64,000 bases of DNA from the NCBI RefSeq assembly GCF_020921035.1, contig NC_063151.1, forward strand, positions 6,448,001 through 6,512,000. The letters are read 5' to 3'. Within the stretch, counting starts at the first letter, position 1, and each line of letters starts with the position of its first letter. The notes beneath the pieces are model-generated. The model was not told where the DNA came from. It did not search any database and worked only from the letters and a program-made list of their open reading frames with translations. A program made the position numbers and the translations under genes. Source of the DNA: Rhodamnia argentea (lineage: Eukaryota; Streptophyta; Magnoliopsida; Myrtales; Myrtaceae). This document shows, piece by piece, positions 24,657 to 37,034 of the stretch.

Positions 24657-27600
24657 ATGGCTCTCGCCAGCTGCAAAGCGCAGTGGATTGCGCGAAGAGC
24701 AGTCCAAGCCTTGTCGCATCCTCACCCTCGTGCTCAACCTCGCGCAATCCGTTTCCGGCGTCTCTCTTATCCTTCGACCCCTCGCTTCTCGCCTTTCCTT
24801 TCGCCTTATGGCCAGTCAGGTACCTCTGGCTCTGCCAAACCATTACTCGTCTTTGGTTCTTCGCACATTTTGGCCTATCTCGTGGGCGAATTGTCTGTGA
24901 AAGATGCGATTTTTAAGGAAATGGGCGATGGAAATTACCCGAGTTCGTTGTGGGTGATGACATGATAGGGGTAAATTAAAACTTTGACTGGAGCTACGTA
25001 CGTGAATTTACTTGTGGCAATAGGAGAGAATGTTTTTAATTTATCCAAAGAAACGTGGGGTTTTGCTGTAGGAAGGATTCTGTTGGTTTCTTGACTATAG
25101 ACATGGTGGTAACTGGATGGAAAATTTTGGTTGATGATTCTGGTTAATCTAAATGGTGCAGGGAAATTGTTTGATGGAAAGAACACTAGTTGTGTTCAAT
25201 GTGCATGCCCACCATATTGAAAGAAATTAAATGAGCGGTCAAAGTAGTTGTGCGTCATGTTTGTGTGTTTCTTTGCAATGAAAGAATCAGATACTGAATA
25301 TGGTCTCCACTCATTCTTGGGCTCCTCTGACACTGCCTGAATCGAACCTTTCTTGCTTGGTTGGTTAATATTGGCTTGCCATCACTTTCGAGGAAGTTTC
25401 TGGAATACCAGTAACATGTTGAAAAAGGAACAATCTAGCAAGGAGTACTTTAGAGTTTAGAGGCATCTATAGAAAAAAGAAGTTAAAAGGTTATAGCTTG
25501 ATGTTACTATCCTTTGTTGCTGGTTGGTTTAAAGGGTTTTCATTTGCTAATCACAGTGTAGATACAAAGATTTGCATTTGCCACTTCACGATTAGAAAAC
25601 TTGTTCTTTGAGATTTCCTTGATGGCAGCACCTACCTGCAGCAATTCGAGCTTATTTATCAGTTCCCCTTACAGTAATTTTACTGACAAACCATCACCAC
25701 ATAACTAGGGAAAAGGTTCTGACCCCCCCCAAAAAAAAACTAGGGAAAATGTAGTTGGGTTTTCTCTCTTGCAATGGCAGTTTGGGACATAAGCCAACAG
25801 ATCTCCCTTTTAACATTCAGTTAAGTTTTAGTGCATCAATTGCGACTCCTATTTCTTATCATCTTTATTAATTTTTTTGGGCATCTTTGTTTACAGTTAA
25901 GCACAAGCAAGAAATACCACTCGTTGTTGCTTTCCTGCTAAAGTTATAAATATTATCCGAATTTCAGAATATTATAAAAAAGGTACATGTAAATTTACGC
26001 ATCAGCATCAGCATTCTAGTATTGTGAAAGCTTTTAGAAAGTTTGGATTTGAAAAAAAGTCAAAGTGCGTGAGCTGCAAGACACACACATTTCAATTTTG
26101 GTACAACCAAAAGAATTTAGATTAACCAAAAAAAAAAAAAATCATATCATACACGTCCTTAATATTTTGTATTGCAATGCCCTGATGGCAATATACTGCT
26201 TTCTATACTATTTGACCAATCTGTCCAGAAAAAAAAAAACTATTTGACCAAGGTTCATATTATTGCATTAAAGCTTCACAAATGTGTCACCTGGCACAAG
26301 CTGTTAAGAGAAACGAGGATGATTTACTTAACGGATTTGGGGACAAGAATGCCATCGAAGAAGTGAAGCATGTTCTTGAAATGGTACGTCTCAGACATGA
26401 TTCAATCTAATATGTGTTCCTTCTCTTCATTTTCCTCCCTACTTTCGTGATGTTAAGATCTTTGATTCTTATTGTGAATAATGTTCTTCATTGCAAAAAA
26501 GGTTCTGAATTGTCCTTCATGCAGGCGAAAAGGGCATCATCAAGAAAAATAGTTTTGCATACCGATTTTCTCACCCCTCCAGTGCAGAAGGAGTCTATGC
26601 TTCTCTTGGAAAAGCTAGCTGACATCAAAGCCATAGCTCAAGGAGGATATCCACAGGTTAATCACTTTAATGTGCATATAGCTTGTGTTTTCCTTAAGGT
26701 TTCTATCTAAAAATTGATTTACTCTCCCTCTGTGAGCTCGATTCTGCATCTTTTCTTCTTGGACTTTGTGACCCAATAACTTTGTACACTTTACAAGGCA
26801 CCCAGGCTGAGCGATGCAGGATTTCTATCGGGCATATTGAAACTTTGACCAGTGAACCTGACATAGTTGGAGCAGTAAGGTAGGAAGTGCATGCAAGTAT
26901 ATCGCTCCCTATTTCACCTTTATCTAATTTCAAATTGTATTTCAAACCCTTTTCTGTCATTTCTGGATGAATACTTCTCCAGTATCACAGGGAATTTTTC
27001 ATTTGACTCGTGTTCTCATGGAGACTTCCTTGGTGCAATTCTTGCGACAGGAATTGCAAGGGACAAACTTGGAGATATTCTCTTGCAGGTAAATAGGCTT
27101 TAATAAACGAGTATAGCGTTGCTTCTGGAATATGCTATTTAAACCTGTTTAAAGACATCAGGCTGTCTCTACCTCTACATGTGCTTTCTTATATGCCTGG
27201 AAGTTCAGTTAGTAGTTATCGCATTGTTGCCAGCGACTTCCTATGAATATACCATTGTCATCACTCTTCATTTGCTGTCTTGAAGAAAGATGATTTATTA
27301 TTGTACCCTAGGTGTCTCAGAAGTGGCTTATTTTGTAGCCTCTCTACTGGAAGAAGATCTTGTTAAATTTGCATCTTCTTTTCATGCAATGTATTCATCT
27401 TTGCTAAAATTGGTGATTGAAGGGAGAAAGGGGGGCTCAAATCCTCATTGTTCCTGAACTTGTGGATTTTATCATGGCAACTCTGGATAAGGTATTTTTG
27501 CACACGGCAGTTTCCATTGCCATTTCACCTTTTTTCCCCTGGCATAACTTTGACATGTTGACATTCATGCTATATCTGAATTATGATGAGTATCAACTTG

Positions 27601-29142
27601 ATAATTTTTGTGTGTTTTACTTTAGCTGATGCAACTTGGTATCATCCTCTCTTTTTAGAGATTCCTCTGATGAGTTGCTGAAAATAGACATCCATGGACT
27701 CTTCTATCCTTTTCTGGTTGTTCCAAGGCAAATTGTCTTTAATGCTGGTGTAATCAGGATTAATTTACACCATATCAAAAGTAACTGAAAGATGATTTTA
27801 TCCAATGTGCAGCACTGTGGAGTTGGGAATCTTGAGATGCATGAATTGCATAGGAATATGGTATATACACCATGACATTCCAACCGATCCAATGGACAAC
27901 ATTACTCATACTAACTTCTTGCAGGTTGGAAATGTTCCAGTCTCTTGCACAAGGATACCCCTGCTCGCTCTTGAGTTTGAACCCCCAAGGTTGATTCTCT
28001 CTGTCTGTGTGCTGTGCACGCACCGCGTGCTGTTTTGATGCTTGTGGATGTCGTATTTGCAGAGCTGCACATAGCCTGAATGTTTGTTTGCAGGACCAAG
28101 TCATTCAGATCTGTGGAAGCATCGTTAAGGGTTGATGCTCTGGCTAGTGCAGGATTCAAGATATCTCGATCAAAGCTAGCTGTTTTAATCAGGTATAATT
28201 TTCAGATTCTTTCTGTTAGGCAGACTACCCATTTTTTCATCATTATTCAGAGACTGAAATTGCAATTTAACCTTCCTGTTTTATTTTTTCCTCTCAGAGT
28301 CATACCTCAAAATTGAGTTTTCTAAGTGGCAAAGGTGTCTTGCATTCCGTCTATTCTGTCTGGCTTTTAAGGGCGCCCCCCTTCTGTCTCTCTCTCTCTC
28401 TCACATACACGCGCGCGCGCGCACATTTACAGACATGCAAGCACACGCTCATGCGCCCCTAGAAGGAACAAATTGGGGAGAAACTTCTGGCCTTCACATG
28501 GCTTTCCTGAGCTGATATGACTTGATGTTGTCCTAAAGTTTATACCAACCGTCATCATCTATATTGCATTAGGTTCAACTAACTCTGTTGTTGCTTCACC
28601 TATTTGATATTGGTTGAAGATGAACTGTAGAATGTTAAAAGCTATGTGGGTTAAAATCATTTGATTTCATCAGTATGTAGGAAGTCATGGCTGGTTTCGA
28701 GACATGGTATAACCAGTCACAAAGTTAGCTTTGTTTTGGTTATCTAGTTGCCTACATGACATTTGGAGCCAAGAGATGGCTAGTTTTTATACTGTCTGAT
28801 AGAGACGAGGATTGCTTTTTTAACTAATCGGCCAGTGGTAGGGTGCAGTAATGATTTTGTTCTATGCAGTAATGGTGATGTGCGTGTTAATTGGACAACT
28901 GTCACAAAAAATGGAACCACACTTAAGAGTGGGGATATTGTCTCTGTTAGTGGTCAAGGGAGATTAAAGGTATGTGAAGTATACGGCATATGCAAGTTCA
29001 GTGAATCCTATTATAGTCCTTCACGGGACATTATAGTCCTTCACGGGATATTTTGGTCTTCTAAATTTTTCTTGTGCAGATAGGGGAAATCATCACAACA
29101 AGAAAAGGTAAATTTGCAGTGGAGCTCATTCGATACCTGTAA
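24657..29142 (+). CDS. S4-domain RNA-binding protein, YlmH / photosystem II S4-like, organelle-targeted
   Basis: Ten exons: 24657-24819, 26253-26383, 26525-26656, 26806-26879, 26983-27088, 27423-27491, 27925-27989, 28094-28192, 28870-28969 and 29080-29142. Phases match throughout, giving 333 aa. The first 54 residues are Ala/Arg/Ser/Pro-rich with almost no acidic residues, as in a plastid or mitochondrial transit peptide. Exons 3-6 encode the YlmH-like N-terminal region (HTDFLTPP, LADIKAIAQGGYP, AERCRISIGH, SHGDFLGAILATGI, VPELVDF). Residues about 250-315 form the S4 fold (RVDALASAGFKISRSKL, VRVNWTTVTKNGTTLKSGD). Cyanobacterial relatives are called photosystem II S4 domain protein; the Arabidopsis counterpart is, I believe, At1g53120. 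A role in organelle RNA or ribosome function is inferred from the fold. The intron 1 acceptor (TTTGACCAAG) is weak, so the exon 1-2 junction is the least certain part. Confidence 0.88.
29011..29050. repeat. 20-bp perfect tandem pair inside S4 intron 9
   Basis: TTATAGTCCTTCACGGGA occurs at 29011 and again at 29031, period 20. It lies about 40 nt after the intron 9 donor. Confidence 0.9.
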
Positions 29143-30167
29143 GCTTCAACAACAACGGCGGTACCATTGTCAGCAAATGGTCTTTCAGAAAAGTAGATCC
29201 TTTTTCTTGTATCGTGACATCGTCTTTGCTCGGAAGCTGAAACTGTTCTCGCAGAGGATCCAAAATTTATTGCTCGAGTACACCTGAGATTTCGAGTTTC
29301 GGGTGTCCGGCGAGTGTTAATGGAGTAGCACTGGTTGATGGTATAGTTGGACATTTGGAAAAGCTTCATTGTTGATGATTGCAATTTTCAATGGAGAACT
29401 TTTCCAGTTCAGTTTAGATGCTTTTCATATTTTCCGAGGCAATTGTTGCTCGTTGGTGGTAGCTTTGGGATATCTAAATCTCCTTTCCATCATATGTTTT
29501 CTGATAGTATCCTTGTGGCATATGCTTGTCATATTGCTTGTCAGTTTCACGTACATGTCAGGTGTTCGAGAGTCCCTAGGCTGACAGGCCTAGTAGTTAC
29601 CATGTCCCAAGCAATATTTTCAAAGACACACGGAATATTATCGAACCAGATCGGTACAGGATTGAATCAGCTGAAAATCATCGAAAATTTGGTTCGATAC
29701 TTAGTTCATCTGGCTAGGGGGTATACCTCGCCCATGGGCTAGGCTAGGCGGGGGGTGCGCACGAGCTGTAAAAAATGTGAAAGGTTTTTGAGAATTAGAC
29801 CACCAAACCGGCAATAAGATTGCGAATGTGTACGCGAAATGTACTTGCCCCGTGTGAGCATTTTCTCGAGTTGCGATTGCATGTATATCTAGTGCGTGTT
29901 CGAGGACCGGTTCACGGGCTTTAACAGTCCAAATGTGTTCCCTGTGCGTATTCTTAGTTAACCCAACAGTATTTTCAATTCTTATCTAAGGTTCTCACTG
30001 TTGAAAATATGGGAGAAAATCATACGGACAAAACCCATTCATGAGAAGTGGATGATTCTCTCTTTATCCATCTGCAATCCAAAACGCTGCGTCAAACTAC
30101 CGAGGCTCTCACTAGCGACAAACTCTACATTGATGAAATGCAAATCCCAGAGCGGGATTCACAATTT

Positions 30168-30198
<31 letters not shown>

Positions 30199-30298
30199 CT
30201 CCTGAACTAGTGGAGAAGAAACACAGCCCAAAACGATCGAAACGCCCCGTGAATCCACTCTCGCATAGTCGCATCCGATGGTCAAGAGCTTTTTATCA
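29143..30298. other. Intergenic region between the S4 gene and U2 snRNA
   Basis: Holds the S4 3' UTR and a (GT)n microsatellite at about 30168-30191. No coding exon was recognised. Confidence 0.55.
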
Positions 30299-30309
30299 GT
30301 CCCACATCG
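30299..30309 (+). promoter_or_regulatory. Upstream sequence element (USE) of the U2 snRNA gene
   Basis: GTCCCACATCG matches the plant snRNA USE consensus RTCCCACATCG exactly. It starts 77 nt before the U2 start, the usual distance for a Pol II-type snRNA promoter. The TATA box expected about 33-34 nt downstream, near 30343, is not recognisable. Confidence 0.85.
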
Positions 30310-30375
30310 GCAGCGACACCAGGGTGGACGAGCAGATTGCTAGTTCAAGTGGCGTGGGATGAGCCAAGCCTAAGC

Positions 30376-30571
30376 ATACCTTTCTCGGCCTTTTGGCTAA
30401 GATCAAGTGTAGTATCTGTTCTTATCAGTTTAATATCTGATACGTGGGCCATTGGCTCACATGATATTAAATTAATTTTTTTGGGGGGAGAGGCCCATCA
30501 CGGTAGCTTGCTGCTGGGGCCTCTCGCGCGTCGCCTTGGCGTTGCACTGCTGCCTCGGCCCGGCGCACCCC
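30376..30571 (+). ncRNA. U2: U2 spliceosomal snRNA
   Basis: Begins with the near-invariant U2 5' end ATACCTTTCTCGGCC and continues TTTTGGCTAAGATCAAG. The branch-point recognition sequence GTAGTA lies at about 30409-30414. Then come TATCTGTTCTTATCAG, the stem-loop region around GTGGGCCATTGGCTCACA and a U-rich Sm-type site (AATTTTTTTGG). The GC-rich 3' stem-loops end near GGCGCACCCC. The length of about 196 nt matches plant U2. U2 pairs with the intron branch point as the core of the U2 snRNP. A degenerate 3' box-like sequence (CACCAATCAGAGTTTGTAA) follows. The coding part looks intact, while the promoter lacks an obvious TATA box, so expression is not assured. Confidence 0.93.
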
Positions 30572-31619
30572 ACCAATCAGAGTTTGTAAGGCTTTTCTAA
30601 ACAATTGGATTGAAGGGTATGAAGACCAAAGCCCAAATGGACCGACCCCATTTTCCTATAGCAGTTGAATTTTTAATGTTTGGACAAAGTGAGCCGTGCA
30701 GATTCCGGTCTTCTTGTGCCCATGAATTTTTGTTATTGGACATCTGCAATTTTTCCGTCCAGCATCTCCTCTCTTGCATAGCGTCGTAAGCAAGGACGAT
30801 ACTGAAGAAACAATACATTAACGTAACATTTTTGCCTCGCAAAAAAGATGACATGGGAATTCAATTTAATTACTTCTAATTCACTTAAGGGCTTTAGTTA
30901 TTCGATTGTTCATATGAAAATCCACATCTTTCAACTTCGCGCCACCCTTTCATTAGAGGAGCCCCTGCCTTGGGAGCTAAGCCCTCGAGCATTCAGGAGT
31001 CCCGGAACCTTAAACCAGGCCCTAAGACACCCCCCCTCCTTCTTTTTTCCATGATCCAACACACGATCGTAATTAGCTGACTATTTGGAGGGAAATTAGC
31101 TGCCCGTCGTCGTAACCTCCCCTAAAATTTGAATTTGTCGGAACGATAATCCGAACTCACAACATAAGGTTTCCCGAGCTGACAAACATGGGAACAGCCT
31201 GCACTTGCTAAGATTTTTTTTACTCCGCCTTACTTTGCCCCATTGTTGTATTGAATTGTTATGTTCGGTAGAAATTTCTCTGAATAATGATTTGTAAATT
31301 TGAAATTAAATTTGGCATGAATTAAACTGGAAAATCTGAGCACCACACTGGCACACAATACGGTAAACGTACCACTGTGAAACTCATTATTATTACAATG
31401 AAAAAGCTTCTTGATTTCCTCTTCGTGAAAGTAATGGAATTCTTGGCAATGTAATGAAAACACACCTCGAACTCCGGACCTTGTTTACCAACGCAGACTT
31501 AAGTACTTAAATCAATCTTCCCTCATTCATGCCTGCGCCTACACTTTTCCATGCTCAAATATCTCCGGAAAACTTCGACCTCGGTCGCGTCCCCGTCGGG
31601 TAAAAAATCTAGGGCCTGG

Positions 31620-32084
31620 TCAGGCGTAGCCGCACGTCCCGTATTGGCATTTCAGCCCCGGCAAGCACTTGCTGTTGCACTTGCCGCAGTTGTCCTCGCT
31701 GTACGCGATGTTGATGCACGCCCCGCTGCAGCACAGCTCCCCGAGCTTGCACTTCTGGCCGCAGGCCCCGCAGTTGTTCCGGTCCCCGAGGACGTTGCGG
31801 CAATGGGTCTTGCAGCACCGCAGGATGCTCGTCCCGTTGTTCGCCGAGATCCCGTCGCAGACGTTGTTGGTGACGGGGTCGCAGCTCGTGCCTTTCTTGA
31901 TAACGCTCGCCAAGAACCGGCTTCTAGAGTGGAGGTTCGGTGCCGGGTCATCGAGCACGTAGAAGCCGCCATCCTCGTCCTCGGCAGCACCGGTCAAGAG
32001 TGCGACATGAGGTCGGGAGAAGCTGAGGAGTAGGGGGAGGGTTAGAGAGAGAATGGCGGCGAGGTTGATGAGAACTGAAGCCAT
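31620..32084 (-). CDS. STIG1/GRI-type secreted cysteine-rich protein
   Basis: Single exon of 154 codons plus stop on the minus strand. The N-terminus is a clear signal peptide (about residues 1-29, VLINLAAILSLTLPLLL). It is followed by an acidic, variable pro-region and, from about residue 67, a domain with 16 cysteines in the STIG1 pattern: CDP-N-VC, RCCKTHC, NNCGACGQKC, ELCCSGAC, NCGKCNSKC, GLKCQYGTC. An NGTS sequon lies in the domain. Family members are apoplastic: STIG1 acts in stigma exudate and pollen-tube growth, and GRI in reactive-oxygen-linked signalling. Which role this one has cannot be told. Coding GC content is much higher than its surroundings. A TATA-like TTTAAAG (32141-32147 on the plus strand) lies 57 nt upstream of the ATG. 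Intact and complete. Confidence 0.9.
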   Translation of the reverse strand: MASVLINLAAILSLTLPLLLSFSRPHVALLTGAAEDEDGGFYVLDDPAPNLHSRSRFLASVIKKGTSCDPVTNNVCDGISANNGTSILRCCKTHCRNVLGDRNNCGACGQKCKLGELCCSGACINIAYSEDNCGKCNSKCLPGLKCQYGTCGYA

Positions 32085-33132
32085 CTCTCTCTTCGCTTCT
32101 GCGCCCTGCGAGAGTGCGAGCTAAGAGAGTTCACGGATGCTTTAAAGGGTGAGCTTCCCTCATAAAATATTAGGTGGTGCATGAGAAGGGAATGTCATCA
32201 ACAGTTCCCTTCCGATTAATTAATCGAGATTTAACCAAGTTGAACTGAGTTTAGAGAAGATCTATTGGGTTGCAGAGCTCTAGATTCTCAGCAAATTACA
32301 TATTAAATACGCCTGACAATTTGCATGAAGTATGCAGCAATTCAATGTGCCTACTAATGAACACCGCCACGACCTGTCAATGTCAAATGAAAAATTCAGA
32401 GGTTAAAGATTTTTTCGTCTTCTTTCAAATGAAAGCAGCTATTGGATACTTATTTCAGGTGAGTTTACTGCTGCAATGTTAATGAAAAGTGGTGTGCAGA
32501 ACCCCCTACGCGTACAATTGAAAACACAAACCAAGTAGTTTTTTACACGGGCGTGAAGTAAATACAAGTCAACTGTACAGTTCTGCAGAGAATGAATCTT
32601 GAATTCAATGTTGGGAAGATGGCGGCCTTGGGAAGTGCACTACACTACTTGTGATTCCAAGTCTCATCCTCCTAAGTTGCTCATGCCCGCTCTCCGCCAT
32701 TTTGGGTGGAAAAACTCAATATGAACATGCCCAAAAAAGAGAGAAAAAAAACTTTCTTGAAGACATTTGCGAAGGGTTGAAAGCAAGCAAATAAAGCAAA
32801 CATGAATGGCCTTTCATCACACCAAAGAAGACGTGCCATCAGTAAAAAGGTCCGAAAGGAAACAAGTGCATGTGTCCAAATAAACGAGCGGCCGTCAATA
32901 AAACTAGGTTTGAGCTCCTCGACGGGGGTACAGGATGACCAATAAGCATCTTATTCGTCTATAATCAAAGGTTGGTCCGGTGGCTGAGTGCCCTTTTCAA
33001 AACAAGTAATTCTCTGCGAATTTCCCGCTTCTATGATGGTGTTGGAAATTACTTTTCTAACCAGACTTGATGGTCGAGTCGAGTTCGATGTGAAAACTGA
33101 AGATACTATGTGACCGCATCACTTTTCCTATA

Positions 33133-33647
33133 GGGTTAATACCATGAAAAGCCTTAAACCGGTACACCCGTGACAAATTTATCCTAAATTATTTTTTTGA
33201 CCACCAAAAATCCCAAACCGATACACTTGTGATAAATTTATCCCAAACTAGTACACCTGCGACAAATTTATCCTATGTTAGTTTTTATTAAATCTAACCA
33301 TCAAATTGCTAAGTTGGATGGCATATGATAGTTTATGGGTATACCATTTTGAAATTTTTACCCTCTTTTGTCACGGGTTTATCAATTTGGGATTTTTAGT
33401 AGCGTTAATCCAATTTAACGGAGGGTAAATTTGTCACGGATGTATCGGTTTGGGATCTTTCTCGGTCAAAAAATAGTTTAGGGTAAATTTGTCATAAAAT
33501 TACTAGTTTAGGATTTTGGTGATAAAAAATAGTTTGGGGTAAATTTGTCACGGGTGTACCGGTTTAGGGCTTTTCATGGTTAAAAAAATAGTTCGAGGTA
33601 AATTTATCACATGTGTCTTAGTTTGAGGCTTTTTATGGTACTAACCC
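33133..33647. mobile_element. Fold-back element family A, copy 3, with probable target duplication
   Basis: Best-preserved copy. The ends are GGGTTAATACC and GGTACTAACCC, inverse complements with one mismatch. The left flank TTTTCCTATA (33123-33132) and right flank TTTTCTATA (33648-33656) look like a 9-10 bp target-site duplication differing by one indel, which fits a Mutator-like origin. The arms hold repeated units of about 60 bp with cores CCGGTACACC..GTGACAAATTTATCC on the left and the inverse on the right. The centre, near AAATTGCTAAGTTGGATGG, is not repeated. No open frame. Confidence 0.8.
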
Positions 33648-34265
33648 TTTTCTATACCTATATTTTGAAGCTCATATACCTATTTATCTTGTACGTACCT
33701 TCTCAATTCACCAGAACCATGTGTGTGTTTGTTTGAGGGGGGGTTGTGGGGGTTGGGTTTGTTGGAATGGTCAAACAGATCTTATGCAAATCATCACGGA
33801 TATGCCAGTAATCCTTGAGTCTTCGCATATGGTTGCCACTTGCCACATGCATTCGGTTGGATTTATGCGCGTAGAGGAAGAATAAATGAGAACCACCACC
33901 AAGCATATTAAGTTAAATTCCTCCACTAGGTTGGCACTCGTTTTCTTTGCTTGACCTTGAAGCGGCGGCCGGCGGCGACACGTGTTGGGGATCTTCTTTC
34001 CCGGCGGCAAGTGCGTTGGATTTGCCAAGTGTCTTGGGCTTAAATTCGACATATATAACATATGATGCATGTAATCAATTTAAACCCTAAGTAGCATTGG
34101 CTGAATCCCACATGGGTCCCAAGCTGCTTCGGTGGATCCAAGGTTTTGAGAAAATGGATTAACAATTTTGGACCGCACAGATCTTGATAGAATTAAGCGA
34201 GTTGACTCAGATCCGTGGTCTTAATTTCATTAACTTTCCGATCCTTCGTTAACCGTGTTGACTCA

Positions 34266-34271
<6 letters not shown>

Positions 34272-34325
<54 letters not shown>
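34272..34325. repeat. (TA)n microsatellite
   Basis: About 27 perfect TA units followed by TG/TATG variants. Confidence 0.98.
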
Positions 34326-34336
<11 letters not shown>

Positions 34337-35960
34337 CCTGGTTTCGTGTAAGCAATGCTGTATCATTCACCACATGTGCCATGAATGCCCTAATTTTGTC
34401 GGTTCACAGAAAAAGAGCAAAGTCAGAAGACCCAACTGTCTTTGGATCCGATTTGTTCTTTGTTTGAGAAATTCTAGCCTTGGTTTATCAAGGCATCAAA
34501 CAAAAACCTGCAAGAAGAAGAAGAAGAAGAAGAAGTTCTGTTAAAAATGTCGAACAATGCAGTTCTAAATCACTTTTTTTTTTGTCCTTACAATTTAGGT
34601 TTAGTTTGGCTTTATATTGTGGCAAAGAAAAGTTATCGTTCGGATTTACGAGAAATGAAATAGTACGGTATACAAACATTATAAAGGAGACACAAATGTT
34701 TAGGTCTTTGAGGAAGTCATTTGCCAAATCCTAAACATTTTGCATGCATGTACTCTTCATGTGCGTGCTTTGGTACCACATGATTGAGACAAATGGAGTC
34801 GGAAAAGGAATTAAAGCTCGGGAATTTCAAAAGAAAACCAATTTTTCTTTTTAAAATTTCTATAACCCAAGTATCTAAATATGTAAAATGTGTGTAGGGA
34901 ATAAACTTGTCATACGTTGTTGATTATCATCGATGCTGAATTGCTAATTCACGATATAGCAGCATACATGGATTTTTTTTTTTGGGGTCAAAATATAGTA
35001 GCATGGAAGGGGAAAACAGCTTTCGCATTGTCTCTCTTTTGAGTGTGTTTTCATTTCCAAATCTGGAGACGAAAGCATTCTGATCTTTTCAAAATAATTT
35101 TAAAGCGCTTTAAACTTTCACAATATGTATATGTCGACTCGTAGACTCGCATATAATTTTCATCGTTTTTTGAAAATCTGGACAAAAGTTTAGATTCCAG
35201 AGGACAGTAATTGAAACCATTATTTATTGCATAATAGTCTCTAACAAAATGATCACCTTTTGTCTAAGAAACTCATACGTTGATATACACTAGTCTTCAA
35301 GTTTACATAAGAAACGCGTTCGATGTATCAATGTCCGCATGTCTAAGAGACCGCTCGACGTGCAAAGCCTTGCTTAGGGTTCGGACCTTTTCGTTCATTT
35401 AGAAAGATAAAAAGAAATAAGGACATTAGCGAATAGGAATCGAAGATAAAATCAACCAAGCGATGTGCATGACTTGTAAACTTAGGTCTATAAAATTGGG
35501 TCCGAGGAAAACAAGGGTTTTTGCCACAACCTAAACAAACTTGTTTCCTAGCGATTGAAAAAAGGAAGAAAAATAGACTCGTTTCCTAGTGTTCCACATA
35601 TCCTGGAATCGGCCTAGAGTGATGGCCAATTTTCCTAGGAACACCGAACGATGTTTCTCTACGGTCAGGTCGTCGAAAGAGGCTGGCTTATGTTCAGGGC
35701 TAGCAATTGCAATAAATGGACAAAGTCAAAAGTTGCTTAGCTTGCACGTGAAAATGCTTGGGGAGATGCGAGCGAGGGGAGGGACACTCGCCAGACAAAG
35801 ACGCGAATGAGGAGTTAAGTCTTTGATTGGATACATCACATGTCCTAGAGCTCTGGGGAAGTTGATTAAGCAATACGAGATCCAATGCTCATTAAGTGAA
35901 GAGGGTTTGCGATGGAGTGTTGATCTGCTTGATTGAGTCCAGCTAGCAGTTTTGAGCTGC

Positions 35961-36277
35961 GGGTAATCATTCAAAAAGTTCTAAGCCTATTATATGACAG
36001 CCGATTCGATTCTAAACATTTTAACTGTACCAATTTTGTCTTCAATCTTTTGACGATTTGCCAATATAATCCTAAATTTTTTTTGTGTCAATTTAGTCAT
36101 AAACTTTTTGAGGATTTGCCAATTTAATTATAAACCTTATGACGATTTGCCTAGATAGTCTTTCTGGCCAAATATCCAAGTTATAGGCTTAAGAGTAAAT
36201 TGATAAATCATCAAAATATTTAGGACTGAATTGGTCTTCATAACACAAGTTTAAAAGTTTTTGCACAACTTTTCCCC
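35961..36277. mobile_element. Fold-back element family C, copy 1
   Basis: The left end, GGGTAATCATTCAAAAAGTT, is related to the inverse of the right end, AAGTTTTTGCACAACTTTTCCCC. The left arm repeats a word like TTTTGACGATTTGCCAATTTAATC about three times. The right arm carries the inverse (GTAAATTGATAAATCATCAAAATATTTAGG). The centre is near GGCCAAATATCCAAGTTATAGGC. It is about 317 bp with no coding capacity. A second copy of similar length and design is at 62045-62369. Confidence 0.65.
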
Positions 36278-37034
36278 TAATCTTAGTACATGTGATAAAA
36301 ATAAAAGTAGAGACTTGAGAAGATTATGCCGGAGCTATTATCATCCATGCAAAATTTCGGTCCTCGTGTCGGAAATTCTAGGAATCCACGAGGTGAAATC
36401 ACATATCTTAAAATGGAAACGATCGGTAATTTTCGTGAGGCTAGAGTAGCATGGAAAATAGCCGAGAGCCGAAAGAGTCCAGCCCACCAGTTTCGGGGAC
36501 GCCTACCTCATGAATCGGTGAATCACAGTTGCAAGTCACTTGACCCATCCATGCGAGCTCGCTCGACGTGGGACTTCAAAGATTGCATCGATCCTCCTAG
36601 TTGTGGTCCTCTTAATCGGTCATCCAAGTAAATTAGAAGAAATTGGACACCCTCAAAACACAAAATTATGCTACAAGCACATTTCAAACTGCGTTTATTT
36701 AATCAATGTACAAGATCCGAGTATTTCACCCGTAAACTTGATTCAACGTCAAGTCCCTACAAATACAAGTGACCAAGATGGGCCCTTGAGAATTGGGAGG
36801 CCTGGCCCATTTTTATCCTCTCCTCGTTTGCACAACTGAAACATTGGGCCGAGTTGGGCTTAGCCCCTTTTACTCGGCCTAGGCATTTCTTCTTTCTTTC
36901 TTGTCCTTTCCTTCTTGATATCAGGGGAAGAAATAGATAGCTTTCCCCCCTAAGTAAGACAAAGGTCTAGTGTCCATTTGTGTCTATATTGGATCGAACA
37001 AAACTGCGTAATGTAAAAGAAGATTGAGTAATCT

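Larger units (their letters stand above)
32085..35960. other. Gene-free region with fold-back A3 and microsatellites
   Basis: No coding exon recognised. Contains the STIG1-like promoter, fold-back element A3 (33133-33647), a long (TA)n at 34272-34325 and a short (AAG)n at about 34511-34536. Open frames here come mostly from low-complexity sequence. Confidence 0.55.

Noticed and set aside
28378-28450. CT/CA/GC alternating repeats as a possible CRISPR-like or regulatory array
   Set aside because: Simple microsatellite tracts in S4 intron 8; no spacer-repeat structure. No CRISPR array is expected or seen in this plant DNA.
34255-34467. Open frame through the (TA)n tract
   Set aside because: Product is a Tyr/Ile repeat from the microsatellite.
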